Program-made: the position numbers and the translations under genes | Notes under the pieces: generated by a model | The model's input: only the letters and a program-made list of their open reading frames with translations | Told to the model about the DNA's origin: nothing | Database searches by the model: none | In this document: one piece after another, positions 25,088 through 34,335 of the stretch | Position numbering within the stretch: position 1 is the stretch's first letter | How the letters are laid out: each line of letters opens with the position of its first letter | NCBI GenBank assembly: GCA_028285345.1 | Contig: JANQPT010000014.1 | Coordinates: 310,001 to 374,000, forward strand | DNA from: Planctomycetales bacterium | Lineage (GTDB): Bacteria > Planctomycetota > Planctomycetia > Planctomycetales > Planctomycetaceae | DNA: 64,000 nt | Direction: 5' to 3'

Positions 25088-25410
25088 GAGTCGCCTGTGG
25101 CGAGACAATGCGCGGATTTCGCGTTGTCAAACATGGCCGGGGCGATTGGCGGGAAGACGTGCCAGATTGTCCACGATACACCGGGAAGTCGGGGTGGAAT
25201 GGCCCGGCGGGCGAATGGGAATCACCGGGACGAAGCGGTGACGCGGGTTATCGGCGGCAGATTGCGGCGTCGAAATCTGATTTTTGCAGCATTTTTTTGG
25301 TAGGGCGGCCTGCTATGGGTTAGATTTTTGACTGCATCAATCCAGCCGCCGGGCCCGGTGATAGGAGTTTTCGGAAGAGTCCGATTTCACGGGCTTGCAG
25401 GATTCCCCTC
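25088..25410 (+). other. Upstream region of the ABC exporter genes
   Basis: About 320 bp without a supported gene. A T-rich tract (25285-25300) lies in the middle, and a TTGACT hexamer occurs at about 25328, but no matching -10 follows. It presumably carries the promoter for the exporter pair. Confidence 0.35.
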
Positions 25411-26163
25411 ATGATTCACGTCCAGAACCTCACCAAGAGCTTTGCTGATTTGCGCCGCGGCGAAGTCCATGCGGTGGACGGAATCAGCTTCGATGCCCAT
25501 CCGGGTGAAATCTTCGGTTTACTCGGACCCAACGGCGCGGGCAAGACGACCTGCTTGCGGATCTTGAGCACCGTGCTGCGGCCGACGTCCGGATTGGCGG
25601 AGGTCGCCGGCTACGATGTGGCAACACACCCGGCCAAAGTCCGCGAACACATTGGATTTATGTCGGGTAACACCGGCATTTACGACCGGATGACCGCGTG
25701 GGAGCTGGTGGAATACTTCGGCCGGCTGTACGGGATGGAAGAGGATCAGTTGCAGGCGCGGTTGGAAGAGCTGTTTGAGACTCTGCAGATGAACGAAATT
25801 CGCGACATGCTCGGCTCAAAAATGTCGACCGGAAATCGGCAGCGGGTCTCGATCGCACGCACCATCGTTCACGATCCGCCGGTTTTGATTTTCGACGAAC
25901 CGACCTCGGGATTGGATGTGCTCGTGGCCCGCGCCGTGCTGAACACCATCGCAGGCTTAAAAGAACAGGGCAAGTGCATCATCTTTTCCACGCACATCAT
26001 GCGGGAAGTTGAGAAACTATGCGACCGCATCGCCATCATTCATAAAGGTCGAATCTTGGCGATGGGCACGGTCAAGGAATTGGAAGAGAAATATCAGGAA
26101 CCGGACATGGAAGAGGTCTTCTTCGACCTGATTCAAGAGTACGAAGCGCAGCTCACCGCCTAA
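25411..26163 (+). CDS. ABC transporter ATP-binding protein (NatA/CcmA-like)
   Basis: A 250-residue nucleotide-binding protein. Walker [10 protein letters not shown] (about 43-51), Q-loop region, Walker [13 protein letters not shown] and switch His in STHIMREVE are all intact. The signature LSGGQ is altered to MSTGNRQR, a variant seen in NatA-like exporters. It directly precedes, by 54 bp, the permease-protease fusion gene, so the two form one exporter. NatAB-type systems extrude ions or small molecules; substrate unknown. Confidence 0.92.
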   Translation: MIHVQNLTKSFADLRRGEVHAVDGISFDAHPGEIFGLLGPNGAGKTTCLRILSTVLRPTSGLAEVAGYDVATHPAKVREHIGFMSGNTGIYDRMTAWELVEYFGRLYGMEEDQLQARLEELFETLQMNEIRDMLGSKMSTGNRQRVSIARTIVHDPPVLIFDEPTSGLDVLVARAVLNTIAGLKEQGKCIIFSTHIMREVEKLCDRIAIIHKGRILAMGTVKELEEKYQEPDMEEVFFDLIQEYEAQLTA

Positions 26164-26217
26164 GCGCGGCCGTCGATTCCCCTCATCGCACCCTCTCATT
26201 CGAGCCACACCGTCACA

Positions 26218-28614
26218 ATGGTCAACTGGAAGAACGTCAGGCTGATCTTTTTTCGCGAGTTGGGAGACCAACTCCGCGACCGGCGGACGTTGTTTATGAT
26301 CATCGTGTTTCCGCTGCTGCTCTATCCGGGGCTGGGCATCGGCATGTTAGAGCTCCGGCTGCTCTCCTTCGAACAGCCGCAGACGGTTGTGCTGTGGGGC
26401 GACCAATACCTGCCCGGCGGTGACTACCCGCCGCTGGTCCAGGACGGACGCTTCGCCAAGTCGCTATTTCGCCGGCCCGATGATGCCTCGAACTTGCACG
26501 TCTTGACTGAATCGGCATTGAAACAAGAGACGGATGACTCGGAGGTCAACGACCAACATCTCGAACTGTATCAAACCGTACGCAAGATCAATGCCGCCGT
26601 CGCTGAGCGAGACAAACTGAGTGCAGAACTTGCCGAGCAGCCCGCTGATTCTGAGCAGGCGGAGCAGCTTCGCGCGCGAATTGGCGAACTCGACCGGCAG
26701 GCGGGACGATTGTTTAATCAGGCGAAAATCGAGGGGCTGGTGATCATTCCGCGGGGATTCGCCAGAGAGCTCAAAGAAGTCAACCGCCAAATCGCGGAGC
26801 GCGTCGATTCCGCGTCTGCGGAAGCAGACTACCCGCGTCCGCAGATCATCCACAACAGCGCCGATGAGAAGTCACATATCACGTTCATCCGCTTGGAGGG
26901 TGTCCTCGATCGCTGGGAGGACGAGATCCTGGAACACCGGCTGCAGTCGGCACACCTTCCCACCAACCTGCACCGGCCGGTTCAAGCTCAGTCAACCGAC
27001 TTGGCACTTGAGGAGCAACTGAACTCTAAAATCTGGAGCCAGCTCTTCCCGGCGCTGTTGGTCATCATGTCATTGACCGGCGCGTTCTATCCGGCGATTG
27101 ACCTGGGCGCGGGTGAGAAGGAACGGGGGACGATGGAGACCATGCTCATCTGCCCGGCGTCACGTCCCGAAATTGTCCTCGGAAAGTTCCTCACCGTGAT
27201 GACGTTCAGCGTGACGACCGTGCTGCTGAACCTGATCAGCATGGGACTGACCGGATTGTATATGGCCTCCATGATGGACGCCCGCAATCTTGCCAAGATG
27301 CCGGCGCCCGCTTTTCCGTCGCTGGTCGATATCGGCTGGATCATCCTGTTGTTGATTCCGCTGGCGGCGATGTTCAGTTCGTTATGCCTGGCCCTTGCCA
27401 CTTTTGCCCGCAGCAGTAAGGAAGGCCAGTACTATCTGACGCCGCTGTTGATGGCCACGCTGGGGATGACCATGTTTTGCGTCTTCTCCGGATTTGAGCT
27501 GACCGAGCACCAGATGTTTAGCGTGATCCCCGTCTGCGGCGTGGCCCTGTTGCTTAAGGGCCTGCTGATGTCATCGCTCTCCTCCGGTCCACTTTACGTC
27601 TACGCGATTCCCGTCCTCGGTTCGACTCTGTTTTACAGCTTCCTGGCCCTGTATTGGGCGATCGAACAATTCAAAAGCGAAGATGTGCTGTTCCGCGAAG
27701 CGGAGCGTTTCGATTTGAAACTGTGGATCCGCCACCTGCTCCGCGACAAGGAAGCGACGCCCAGTTTCTCCGAAGCAGTCATCTGTTTCGTCCTGATCAT
27801 GATGCTGCAGTTCGCCTCAATATCCGCCTCCGCCGGAGCGGACAGCAGCGCTGAATGGATGATTCGCGCGCTGTTCATCACGCAAATCGCGGTGATCGCC
27901 AGCCCGGCGCTGTTTATGGGCGTGATGCTCACCACGAGTTTGGTCGAAACGTTCAAAATCAAATGGCCTTCTTGGGGCATGCTGGGAACGGCCGCGTTGT
28001 TGGCGGCGGCTCTGCATCCCCTCTCGCTGGAATGGATGTATCAACTGGCCCCGTTCTTTCCCGAATTGCCCGCGTCGATGCAGGAGCCGATCCAGCGGCT
28101 GATGAGCTCGAAGGTTTCTTGGTGGTACCTGTTGTCGGCGATGGCGCTGGCGCCGGCGATTTGCGAGGAACTGGCATTTCGCGGATTCATTCTGAGCGGA
28201 TTGCGCCGCACCGGCAGAACCTGGCTGGCGATTGGGCTTTCCAGCTTGGCGTTTGGATTCATGCACATGATCCCGCAGCAAGTCTTTAACGCAACAATTC
28301 TCGGGCTGGTGTTGGGGATGATCGCCGTCCGTAGCAACAGCCTGCTGCCCTGTTGCCTGTTCCATCTGATCTACAACGCGCTGGCCGTGGTCAATCAGCG
28401 TCAAGGCCAGCAGTTGCAGGAACTGCTCGGAAACACCGCGTTGATCCGTTCCGAGGGCGGGCAACTGCTCTACGGCTGGCCGGTGCTGTTGGTCGCCGGA
28501 CTGGTTGCTGTCACGCTGCTGTGGAAGTTGGTTAAAGGTACGCTGCCCTGGAATTCAGCACGCCAACAGCCGATGTCGAAGCCGCTGATCACGACCGGTG
28601 CCGGCGGAAACTGA
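26218..28614 (+). CDS. ABC-2 permease fused to a CPBP (CAAX/Abi-type) intramembrane protease
   Basis: A 798-residue polytopic protein. The N-terminal 450 residues form a NatB-like ABC-2 permease: one TM helix, a large extracytoplasmic part with a helical coil (about 130-200), then five TM helices beginning at SQLFPALLVIMSLTGAFYP. The C-terminal part (about 500-770) is a CPBP metalloprotease domain with the diagnostic EELAFRGF (Glu650, Glu651), FMHMIPQ (His683) and FHLIYN (His716). All four proposed metal/catalytic residues are kept, so the protease may be active. The fusion means permease and protease act together, perhaps processing the exported molecule. Operon with the ATPase gene. Confidence 0.92.
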   Translation: MVNWKNVRLIFFRELGDQLRDRRTLFMIIVFPLLLYPGLGIGMLELRLLSFEQPQTVVLWGDQYLPGGDYPPLVQDGRFAKSLFRRPDDASNLHVLTESALKQETDDSEVNDQHLELYQTVRKINAAVAERDKLSAELAEQPADSEQAEQLRARIGELDRQAGRLFNQAKIEGLVIIPRGFARELKEVNRQIAERVDSASAEADYPRPQIIHNSADEKSHITFIRLEGVLDRWEDEILEHRLQSAHLPTNLHRPVQAQSTDLALEEQLNSKIWSQLFPALLVIMSLTGAFYPAIDLGAGEKERGTMETMLICPASRPEIVLGKFLTVMTFSVTTVLLNLISMGLTGLYMASMMDARNLAKMPAPAFPSLVDIGWIILLLIPLAAMFSSLCLALATFARSSKEGQYYLTPLLMATLGMTMFCVFSGFELTEHQMFSVIPVCGVALLLKGLLMSSLSSGPLYVYAIPVLGSTLFYSFLALYWAIEQFKSEDVLFREAERFDLKLWIRHLLRDKEATPSFSEAVICFVLIMMLQFASISASAGADSSAEWMIRALFITQIAVIASPALFMGVMLTTSLVETFKIKWPSWGMLGTAALLAAALHPLSLEWMYQLAPFFPELPASMQEPIQRLMSSKVSWWYLLSAMALAPAICEELAFRGFILSGLRRTGRTWLAIGLSSLAFGFMHMIPQQVFNATILGLVLGMIAVRSNSLLPCCLFHLIYNALAVVNQRQGQQLQELLGNTALIRSEGGQLLYGWPVLLVAGLVAVTLLWKLVKGTLPWNSARQQPMSKPLITTGAGGN

Positions 28615-28623
28615 ACGCTCTCG

Positions 28624-30441
28624 CTACGGCGGCGATTGACGGACCGTGTGCAAACGGTCAATTTCCGGCTTATTAAGGGTCTGAACGTCACCATTCGGCC
28701 AGGTCACGGTCACTTCAGAGATAGCTTCGGTCTCCCCCAATCCGAACGTGACCGGCAACTCCATTTGTGAGAGATAGCTCCGCGTAGGCATCACCGTCCG
28801 CGACTGAACTTGGTCCCCGATGCGAATCTGCACCAAGCTGCCGATGGCGTCGCGGTTGGACTGCGTTCCGATCAGCTTCAGCCGCAGCCAATGGTGGCCC
28901 AGTTGCTGATCGTTGCGCAGCAATCGGGGCGGGCCGCCGGGAGTGGTGATGACCACGTCCAGATCGCCGTCGCCGTCAATGTCGGCGTAGGCCGCGCCGC
29001 GGCCGACCAGCGTGCGGACGAAATCCTCGCCGCACTGCTCCACGCCCAGCGGCAGAAACTCGGCGGAACTTGAATCGCCCGTGTTCCAAAACAACTGCGG
29101 AGGTTGCGCGTGAGTTTGGGCCGTCTGCACGCGGGAAATCTGTTCGCTCACATGCCCGTTGGCCGCCAATAGATCGAGCCGTCCGTCCAGATCGGCGTCG
29201 AAGAAAAACAGGCCGAACGTCAACACCGCCAGCGTTTCGGCGCCCAGCCCCGACACGATCGCCTCGTCGGAGAACAACAGCGGCCGCTGCGATACATACA
29301 GCGCCGTCATCTCGTTGGCGAAGTTCCCGATCGCCACGCCGAGGCTGTCATCATTGCGAAACCGGACGGCGTCGATACCCATCGCGCCGCGGGCATTCCC
29401 GGAATTGTCGAAAGCGATCCCCGCCGGAATGCCGATCTCCTCAAACGTGCCGTCCTGTTGATTGCGAAACAACAGATTCCGCACCGTGTCGTTGGCGACG
29501 ATCAAATCGAGCCAACCGTCACCGTCGATATCGACCGGCATCAGTCCCAGTGATTTTGCCAACGGCGCGCCGCCGGGGGAGCGGACTTCGAGTCCGGCCT
29601 CTTCCGACACGTCGCGGAAACGGCCCTCGCCCTCATTCCGATACAACCGCGGCAACGTGCCGCCGAAGTTCAGCGGGGGACCGTAATCCCGCTCGCCGCC
29701 GATCCGCGTGAACTCCTGCGCCAAATCGGCCTCTCGCGACCAGTCGACGTAACGGCAAACGCACAAATCCAGGTCGCCGTCACCATCGTAATCGAACCAG
29801 CCACAACTGCTACTGTAGTCTCCCGCATCCCCCGCGACACCGGCGGTCTCGGTGACCTTGGTAAACCGTCCCTGCTGATTGCGAAACAGGTGATCGGCCC
29901 CCAACGCGGCGATAAACACGTCCCGCCACCCGTCGTTGTCGAAATCCCCCACGGCCACGCCGGTGCCGTAGCAGGTGATCCGTAATCCGCTTTCGTCGGT
30001 GACGTCGCGAAATCGTCCGCTGCCGTCGTTTTGATACAGCGCCGAAGACGCGGTCGGCGTAGACCACTCTGCCGCGTTGATCAACAACAAATCCTGATCA
30101 CCGTCGTTGTCATAATCCAAAAACGCCGCCCCGCTGCCCATTGTTTCCGGCAACAGCTTGTCGCCGTCCGCGCCGTTGACGTGCACGAAATCAATTCCGG
30201 CGGATTTCGTGATGTCAGTGAAGGGAATCGACGGCAGAGGCGGAGCGGGAATGGTTGACGGCGCCGGCGGCGAATTCTCCGCAGTGCGAGGGACCGAAAC
30301 CGCCCGATCAGTTTGCGCGGGCTTGGAAACGAACGACCAGTAACCAATCGCTGCGACAACGGCGACGATCACAAGTATCACACAGATTGTCGATTTGTTA
30401 CTGGCCACGGAAATTGAACTCGATTCACGAGAGGTCGACAC
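28624..30441 (-). CDS. Exported FG-GAP repeat protein with ASPIC/UnbV C-terminal domain
   Basis: A 605-residue protein. An N-terminal TM/signal-anchor (about 18-40, ICVILVIVAVVAAIGYW) is followed by a Pro-rich linker. A seven-bladed beta-propeller of FG-GAP/VCBS repeats comes next, seen as recurring DYDNDGDQD, DFDNDGWRD, DYDGDGDLD, DIDGDGWLD and DIDGDGDLD calcium-binding loops. The last 100 residues (RTLVGRGAAYADIDGDGDLDV to VTWPNGDVQTL) match the ASPIC/UnbV domain. Such CRTAC1-like proteins are abundant in planctomycetes and are thought to mediate extracellular binding. It converges on the permease gene with a 9-bp gap. Confidence 0.9.
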   Translation of the reverse strand: MSTSRESSSISVASNKSTICVILVIVAVVAAIGYWSFVSKPAQTDRAVSVPRTAENSPPAPSTIPAPPLPSIPFTDITKSAGIDFVHVNGADGDKLLPETMGSGAAFLDYDNDGDQDLLLINAAEWSTPTASSALYQNDGSGRFRDVTDESGLRITCYGTGVAVGDFDNDGWRDVFIAALGADHLFRNQQGRFTKVTETAGVAGDAGDYSSSCGWFDYDGDGDLDLCVCRYVDWSREADLAQEFTRIGGERDYGPPLNFGGTLPRLYRNEGEGRFRDVSEEAGLEVRSPGGAPLAKSLGLMPVDIDGDGWLDLIVANDTVRNLLFRNQQDGTFEEIGIPAGIAFDNSGNARGAMGIDAVRFRNDDSLGVAIGNFANEMTALYVSQRPLLFSDEAIVSGLGAETLAVLTFGLFFFDADLDGRLDLLAANGHVSEQISRVQTAQTHAQPPQLFWNTGDSSSAEFLPLGVEQCGEDFVRTLVGRGAAYADIDGDGDLDVVITTPGGPPRLLRNDQQLGHHWLRLKLIGTQSNRDAIGSLVQIRIGDQVQSRTVMPTRSYLSQMELPVTFGLGETEAISEVTVTWPNGDVQTLNKPEIDRLHTVRQSPP

Positions 30442-30517
30442 ATCGGATGATCAGCGGCGGCGCCGCGACTCGCTGTGCCTACTTCCTGCAACACAACGAC
30501 TTCGGCATTCGTTCACG

Positions 30518-30901
30518 CTACTTTCCAGGCATCCACTCGTCCAGCTTCCAGCCTTCTTCCGTTCGTATAAAACGCACACCCTGTTCTTTGCTTTCGGGAC
30601 CGAAGAATGCTGAAGCTGTATCTGGATCGGACTCGTTTTCCTTGCGCCAGCGAATTTCATACTCTGCCCAAGCACGCCCCAATCTCATAAATACTTCGAT
30701 ATGAGATTCGTCGAGAGTTTGCTTTTTGAGCGAATCGAGACCATTCTTGGTTGTCAGTCTGGATATCTCACCCTCATCCCCATTTTGCATTCCTCTTAAC
30801 AACGAATTCCATGCTTGCTGGGGAGTTCTATTTCCCGCCCTGCCGCCGCATCCTGCAAGAACAACGCTCAGCAGAACGATGCAGATGGTAAATGTCCTCA
30901 T
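30518..30901 (-). CDS. Small lipoprotein of unknown function
   Basis: A 127-residue protein. GAGGAG 6 bp upstream of ATG 30901 decides the start and removes a non-coding-like N-terminal extension. The signal ends in a classic lipobox (MRTFTICIVLLSVVLAGC). The mature part is charged with a helical segment (TPQQAWNSLLRGMQNGDEGEI) and a beta-hairpin-like end (GVRFIRTEEGWKLDEWMPGK). This is reminiscent of the small NTF2-like or DUF4878 lipoproteins, but that is not certain. Predicted location is the envelope. Confidence 0.78.
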   Translation of the reverse strand: MRTFTICIVLLSVVLAGCGGRAGNRTPQQAWNSLLRGMQNGDEGEISRLTTKNGLDSLKKQTLDESHIEVFMRLGRAWAEYEIRWRKENESDPDTASAFFGPESKEQGVRFIRTEEGWKLDEWMPGK

Positions 30902-31037
30902 GGCGTCTCCTCGAACGGCAAATGAGCGACTAGAGATTCGTGGCCAGGGTAGGCCGACCGGAATTGACGTGGCGGCCCTGCCGAAATCAGCCGGGTCGCG
31001 CAGCAATAGTAAGTGACACCGAAGGAAGTTGCTGTGC

Positions 31038-31490
31038 CTATCTCCTGCGGCGCGGCTTTCCGTGGACTGCTTCGCGGGCCATCAGATACAGTTTGACACC
31101 TGCAAAGAGCAGCAAGGCACAGCTGCCCAAGAACATCCAGACCGCAAACATGTTTGAGTGACCTTCGATCCGCGAGGACCGTTCCACGCCGGGCAGGTAC
31201 TCCACAGTCACGCTCTGCTCGGGAACAGGCCAATCGAGGGCCACGTCATCGCTGTCGTTTTGATGTTTTCCGTCGTCGTCGATAAACGAATATTCGACGA
31301 CGAGATACTTCCTCGGCTTGCCGCGTCGGCCGACGCTCGTAGTTTCAAACGTGCGTGTAATCGTCGCTTCTGCGGACTTCCCCCGGATCGCGTACTTCAT
31401 CTCCTTGTAGGAGAGGTACCCGGTGATCAGAAAGGCGACTCCAGCGAAAAACAGCCACTTGAGTTTGGCAATTTCGTGTTCCTCGTCCAT
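31038..31490 (-). CDS. DUF3592-like membrane protein
   Basis: A 150-residue protein from ATG 31490. One TM helix near each end (about 9-28 and 115-137) brackets an extracytoplasmic beta domain. The domain has the ATITRTFETTSVGRRGKPRK, VVEYSFIDDDGK and VEYLPGVERSSRI strands typical of DUF3592, a family without a known function. It lies 136 bp upstream of the lipoprotein gene on the same strand. Three genes here (30518, 31038, 31769) sit among repeats, suggesting an accessory block. Confidence 0.75.
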   Translation of the reverse strand: MDEEHEIAKLKWLFFAGVAFLITGYLSYKEMKYAIRGKSAEATITRTFETTSVGRRGKPRKYLVVEYSFIDDDGKHQNDSDDVALDWPVPEQSVTVEYLPGVERSSRIEGHSNMFAVWMFLGSCALLLFAGVKLYLMAREAVHGKPRRRR

Positions 31491-31539
31491 AGCGCTCTGG
31501 TCTCCGCACACGAAGATCAAACGACTCTCACCAGTATCC

Positions 31540-31751
31540 GTAGGTCAGGCACGCTCAGACGTAGAGCAGAGGAATCGACGACCGCCGAACACATTCCGCA
31601 AACGCCAACCCTTCACTGCGCCATGCCTGACGCCGCATAGGAAACGGTACCCCGCTGCACGTCAGGCATGGTTCATCGAATGGCGCGCCTGCGATGTCGC
31701 TGTTTTGCAATGAGCACTCTCGGCGAACGCGCCAATGCTTGCCTGACCTAC
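31540..31751. mobile_element. MITE-like non-coding element, copy 1
   Basis: 212 bp with imperfect terminal inverted repeats: GTAGGTCAGGCACGC at the left and the complement of GTAGGTCAGGCAAGC at the right. It is near-identical to 32177-32388 over the first ~170 bp, with about five differences, and more diverged at the right end. An internal pair, CATGCCTGACG and CGTCAGGCATG, forms a second inverted repeat. No ORF of note. No target duplication could be assigned with confidence. Confidence 0.65.
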
Positions 31752-31768
31752 GTTTCTTGACGAATCCG

Positions 31769-32143
31769 TCAATCGCTTTTCCAACATACAAATCGACGGT
31801 TTTCGAATGAACACATCGCCTCGATGAGTGCCCCGTTGTCGAATTCGGGTAGTTGCTGCAGACGCTCCACGAGTTCTTGCTCACCGTTCGCACCTTGTGG
31901 AATGACGCATTCTGAATCGCGACTCCGGCCGGTCAATCTGTAGAAGACGTCACACCCCAAAGGTCCTGTATCATTTGTTTCTACAACTACAGAACTGAGA
32001 TTATCCCACTTCACTGTTTCTTCGCTTCCGTCAGGCTGTTTACAGGTTACAGATTCTTCATCGAACATGACTGAGAAGCAAGATTCAGGTTGAAGGTGTC
32101 TGCTTGGTGCTCCACGAAAGAGTCTTTTCACGAAACCCAGCAT
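31769..32143 (-). CDS. Unknown protein between two MITE-like repeats
   Basis: A 124-residue soluble protein beginning MLGFVKRLFRGAP. The centre reads as a beta-rich domain (FDEESVTCKQPDGSEETVKW and DVFYRLTGRSRDSEC). No family was recognised. Its codon composition is somewhat less GC-rich than the flanking enzymes. It lies 17 bp from one 212-bp element and 33 bp from the other, in opposite functional context, so it may have moved with them. No SD is obvious. Confidence 0.6.
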   Translation of the reverse strand: MLGFVKRLFRGAPSRHLQPESCFSVMFDEESVTCKQPDGSEETVKWDNLSSVVVETNDTGPLGCDVFYRLTGRSRDSECVIPQGANGEQELVERLQQLPEFDNGALIEAMCSFENRRFVCWKSD

Positions 32144-32176
32144 GGGGGTATCCCGTATTCCGAATCCTTAGTATCC

Positions 32177-32388
32177 GTAAGTCAGGCACGCTCAGACGTA
32201 GAGCAGAGGAATCAACGACCGCCGAACACATTCCGCAAACGCCAACCCTTCACTGCGCCATGCCTGACGCCGCATAGGAAAGGGTACCCCGCTGCGCGTC
32301 AGGCATGGTTCATCGAATGGCGCACCTGCGATGACACTGTCTTGTGAAGAACATTTTTGGCGAACGCGCCAAAGCGTGCCTGACCTAC
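32177..32388. mobile_element. MITE-like non-coding element, copy 2
   Basis: Direct repeat of 31540-31751 at an offset of exactly 637 bp, in the same orientation. Left end is GTAAGTCAGGCACGC; right end is GCGTGCCTGACCTAC, giving a 15-bp terminal inverted repeat with one mismatch. Seven bases (AGTATCC) before both copies are also shared, which may be part of the element or a target preference. Confidence 0.65.
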
Positions 32389-32416
32389 CATTCTAACGCC
32401 TAATACCTCCTTACCC

Positions 32417-33853
32417 TCAATGCGCCGGCGGCGGGCTTGTCTGATACGCCCGCGCTCGGTACAGAAAATCGATAATATTGCCCTCGTGCGGCTGCAGCCA
32501 GTTGAGGGCGATCGTCTTCACCTCGCCGATGTTCAGCCGGTCGATGAACGTCGCATCGAGCAGTTGCCGCGACAGTTTCTCATCTTCGGTGATCGCCGAG
32601 CAGACCAGCGTCGGTCCCATCCGCTTGAGCATTTGATCCTGCGGGCAGTCGACGACCGTCACGAACGGGAACATGTATTCCGCCTTGGAAATCTCCGTCT
32701 CGGAATTCGTGCAGTGCAGCACCGTCGGCCGCAGATAGTCGCAGCGTTCCTTTTGCACCAGCCGCTCGCCGTCGCGGTACTTCTCGGTCACTTCCGTCAC
32801 ACTGGGATCCTTGATCCCCTCGTCGATCTGATTCGAAATCGCTTCGGCCATTCCGGGCACCGTGAAGGCTGCCAACGGCGATTCCGGATCGGTCGCCGGC
32901 AGGGGCGCCACCGGACCGAGCCGTTGCGCCAGCGCGTCGGCAATCTCTTTGCCGTGCCGCGAAACCCAAATGCCCGAACAACTGATACAGCTACGCCCGC
33001 TGTTGACGAGCACGCTGTCGACCATCAGATCGAGGTACTTCTCCCAGTCGTCCACTTTGTCGTCGCCGAGGATGATCTTGCTGAAACCGGGACCGTGCGG
33101 CTGCACGCGGGGGTCGCCGTGATATCGCTCAACCGTCGGCAACCCGCCGAAGATCATCGCCCGTTCGCAATTCGCCAACACCGCCGCCCCGCAATCGGCG
33201 CCGCCCGGATAGATCGAGATCACCTCGCGGGGAATGCCGGCTGCGTAGAACGCTTCGGTCATGCGGTAGGGCGTCCACGGTTCTTGCGGACCCGGTTTGA
33301 GGACCAGTCCCATTTGCAGCGGAATCACCGGCATCCACAGCGTGTGCACACCGGGCGAGTTGGATGGCAGCACCAGGCCCAACACCGGCGCGTTGGCCTG
33401 ATAGCTGACCATTACGCCGCGGTCTTCCATGCCGTAGCCGTTGGAGAGAATATCGAGTGGCAATCCGCGGGTTAGCGCGTCGAGAATTTCGCGCATGTTC
33501 TTGAGCACGAACTGGTTTTTCTTCATGTTGCCGGCGCACATATGCTCCGGCAGACCGGTCGTTGCCGACTGCATTTTGCAGAAGTCGGCCGGTGTCTGTT
33601 GCCCGTCGCCGATGGGGAGCGTCCCTTCGGCATACAGATCGGCCGCTTTGCCGACCTTCTCGATCAAGTCGTCAATCGAGAATTCCCGCAGGATGTCGCG
33701 AGCCCGCTGCGCCTTGCGCATATCCATCTGGATCAACCCGCCGTTCGCCTGATGCACGTGCGCCAGGGTCTCGCCGGTTTCGAAGTGCACGACTTCGTCT
33801 TTTTCGAGGCTTTCATACGGCTTGCCCCAACGCAACACGGGAATTTCAACCAT
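32417..33853 (-). CDS. Aldehyde dehydrogenase family protein (possible acyl reductase)
   Basis: A 478-residue protein of the ALDH superfamily. The cofactor-binding segments are visible as VLPSNSPGVHTLWMP (about 161-175) and Lys186 in LVLKPGPQEPW. The catalytic Cys is most likely Cys289 in NSGRSCISCSG. Length fits. The N-terminus (about 1-90) is unlike generic ALDHs. In the neighbourhood an acyl-adenylating, LuxE-like protein is encoded upstream on the same strand; LuxC, its partner in fatty-acid reductases, is also an ALDH-fold enzyme. An acid-to-aldehyde reductase pair is therefore inferred. The two genes are now separated by a GxxExxY insertion. Confidence 0.85.
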   Translation of the reverse strand: MVEIPVLRWGKPYESLEKDEVVHFETGETLAHVHQANGGLIQMDMRKAQRARDILREFSIDDLIEKVGKAADLYAEGTLPIGDGQQTPADFCKMQSATTGLPEHMCAGNMKKNQFVLKNMREILDALTRGLPLDILSNGYGMEDRGVMVSYQANAPVLGLVLPSNSPGVHTLWMPVIPLQMGLVLKPGPQEPWTPYRMTEAFYAAGIPREVISIYPGGADCGAAVLANCERAMIFGGLPTVERYHGDPRVQPHGPGFSKIILGDDKVDDWEKYLDLMVDSVLVNSGRSCISCSGIWVSRHGKEIADALAQRLGPVAPLPATDPESPLAAFTVPGMAEAISNQIDEGIKDPSVTEVTEKYRDGERLVQKERCDYLRPTVLHCTNSETEISKAEYMFPFVTVVDCPQDQMLKRMGPTLVCSAITEDEKLSRQLLDATFIDRLNIGEVKTIALNWLQPHEGNIIDFLYRARAYQTSPPPAH

Positions 33854-33901
33854 CGGTATTTCCTTCGTCAGATTATGTTAAATCGTTGGATTAATGCTTG
33901 T

Positions 33902-34318
33902 AGCCACAGAGGACACAGAGTTCACAGAGAAATTCTCTTGATTCCATCGATGAGTCGTTGTTCACCAAAGTTCAGCAATAAAGCAAGTTTCAGATTCGTT
34001 GCTTTCAGATATGACAATGTTTGGGCAGTCGCGACGTCAGGTAATTTTGAAACGGCTTTCAACTCGACGATCACTTGATGTTCCACGAGAATGTCAAGTT
34101 TTTGTCCTTTGATGATCTTTCCTTTGTACGACACATAGACTTCCAGCTGACGCTCGGCGTGAATACCTCGTAGTTCAAGCTCATGGCAAAGAGCTTCCTC
34201 ATAGATCGATTCGAGTAGTCCCGGTCCCAGAATCCTGTGAACCTCGATGGCAGCCCCGATGATTGCTTCGGTCAGCTCATTGCCCATCGTCTCCGTGTCC
34301 TCTGTGTCCTCTGTGGCT
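33902..34318. repeat. Perfect 19-bp inverted repeat bounding the GxxExxY gene
   Basis: AGCCACAGAGGACACAGAG at 33902-33920 recurs in reverse complement at 34300-34318. Together the pair brackets a single gene tightly (2 bp beyond one end and 12 bp beyond the other). This points to a unit that moves as a cassette. Confidence 0.75.
33922..34287 (-). CDS. GxxExxY-family protein
   Basis: A 121-residue protein that matches the GxxExxY family: ELTEAIIGAAIEVHRILGPG, GLLESIYEEAL (the naming motif GLLESIY) and GQKLDILVEHQVIVELKAVS, which has the D...ExK spacing of PD-(D/E)XK nucleases (here D...ELK). Family members are widespread, usually as isolated, scattered genes. The nuclease-like fold is an inference from the motif. 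It is inserted in the same orientation between the ligase-like and ALDH genes and bounded by the 19-bp inverted repeat. Confidence 0.88.
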   Translation of the reverse strand: MGNELTEAIIGAAIEVHRILGPGLLESIYEEALCHELELRGIHAERQLEVYVSYKGKIIKGQKLDILVEHQVIVELKAVSKLPDVATAQTLSYLKATNLKLALLLNFGEQRLIDGIKRISL

Positions 34319-34335
34319 ATTCTTTTCAGTCGCCC

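Noticed and set aside
31540-32388. CRISPR array
   Set aside because: Only two long repeats with a gene between them; no short regularly spaced repeats or cas genes.
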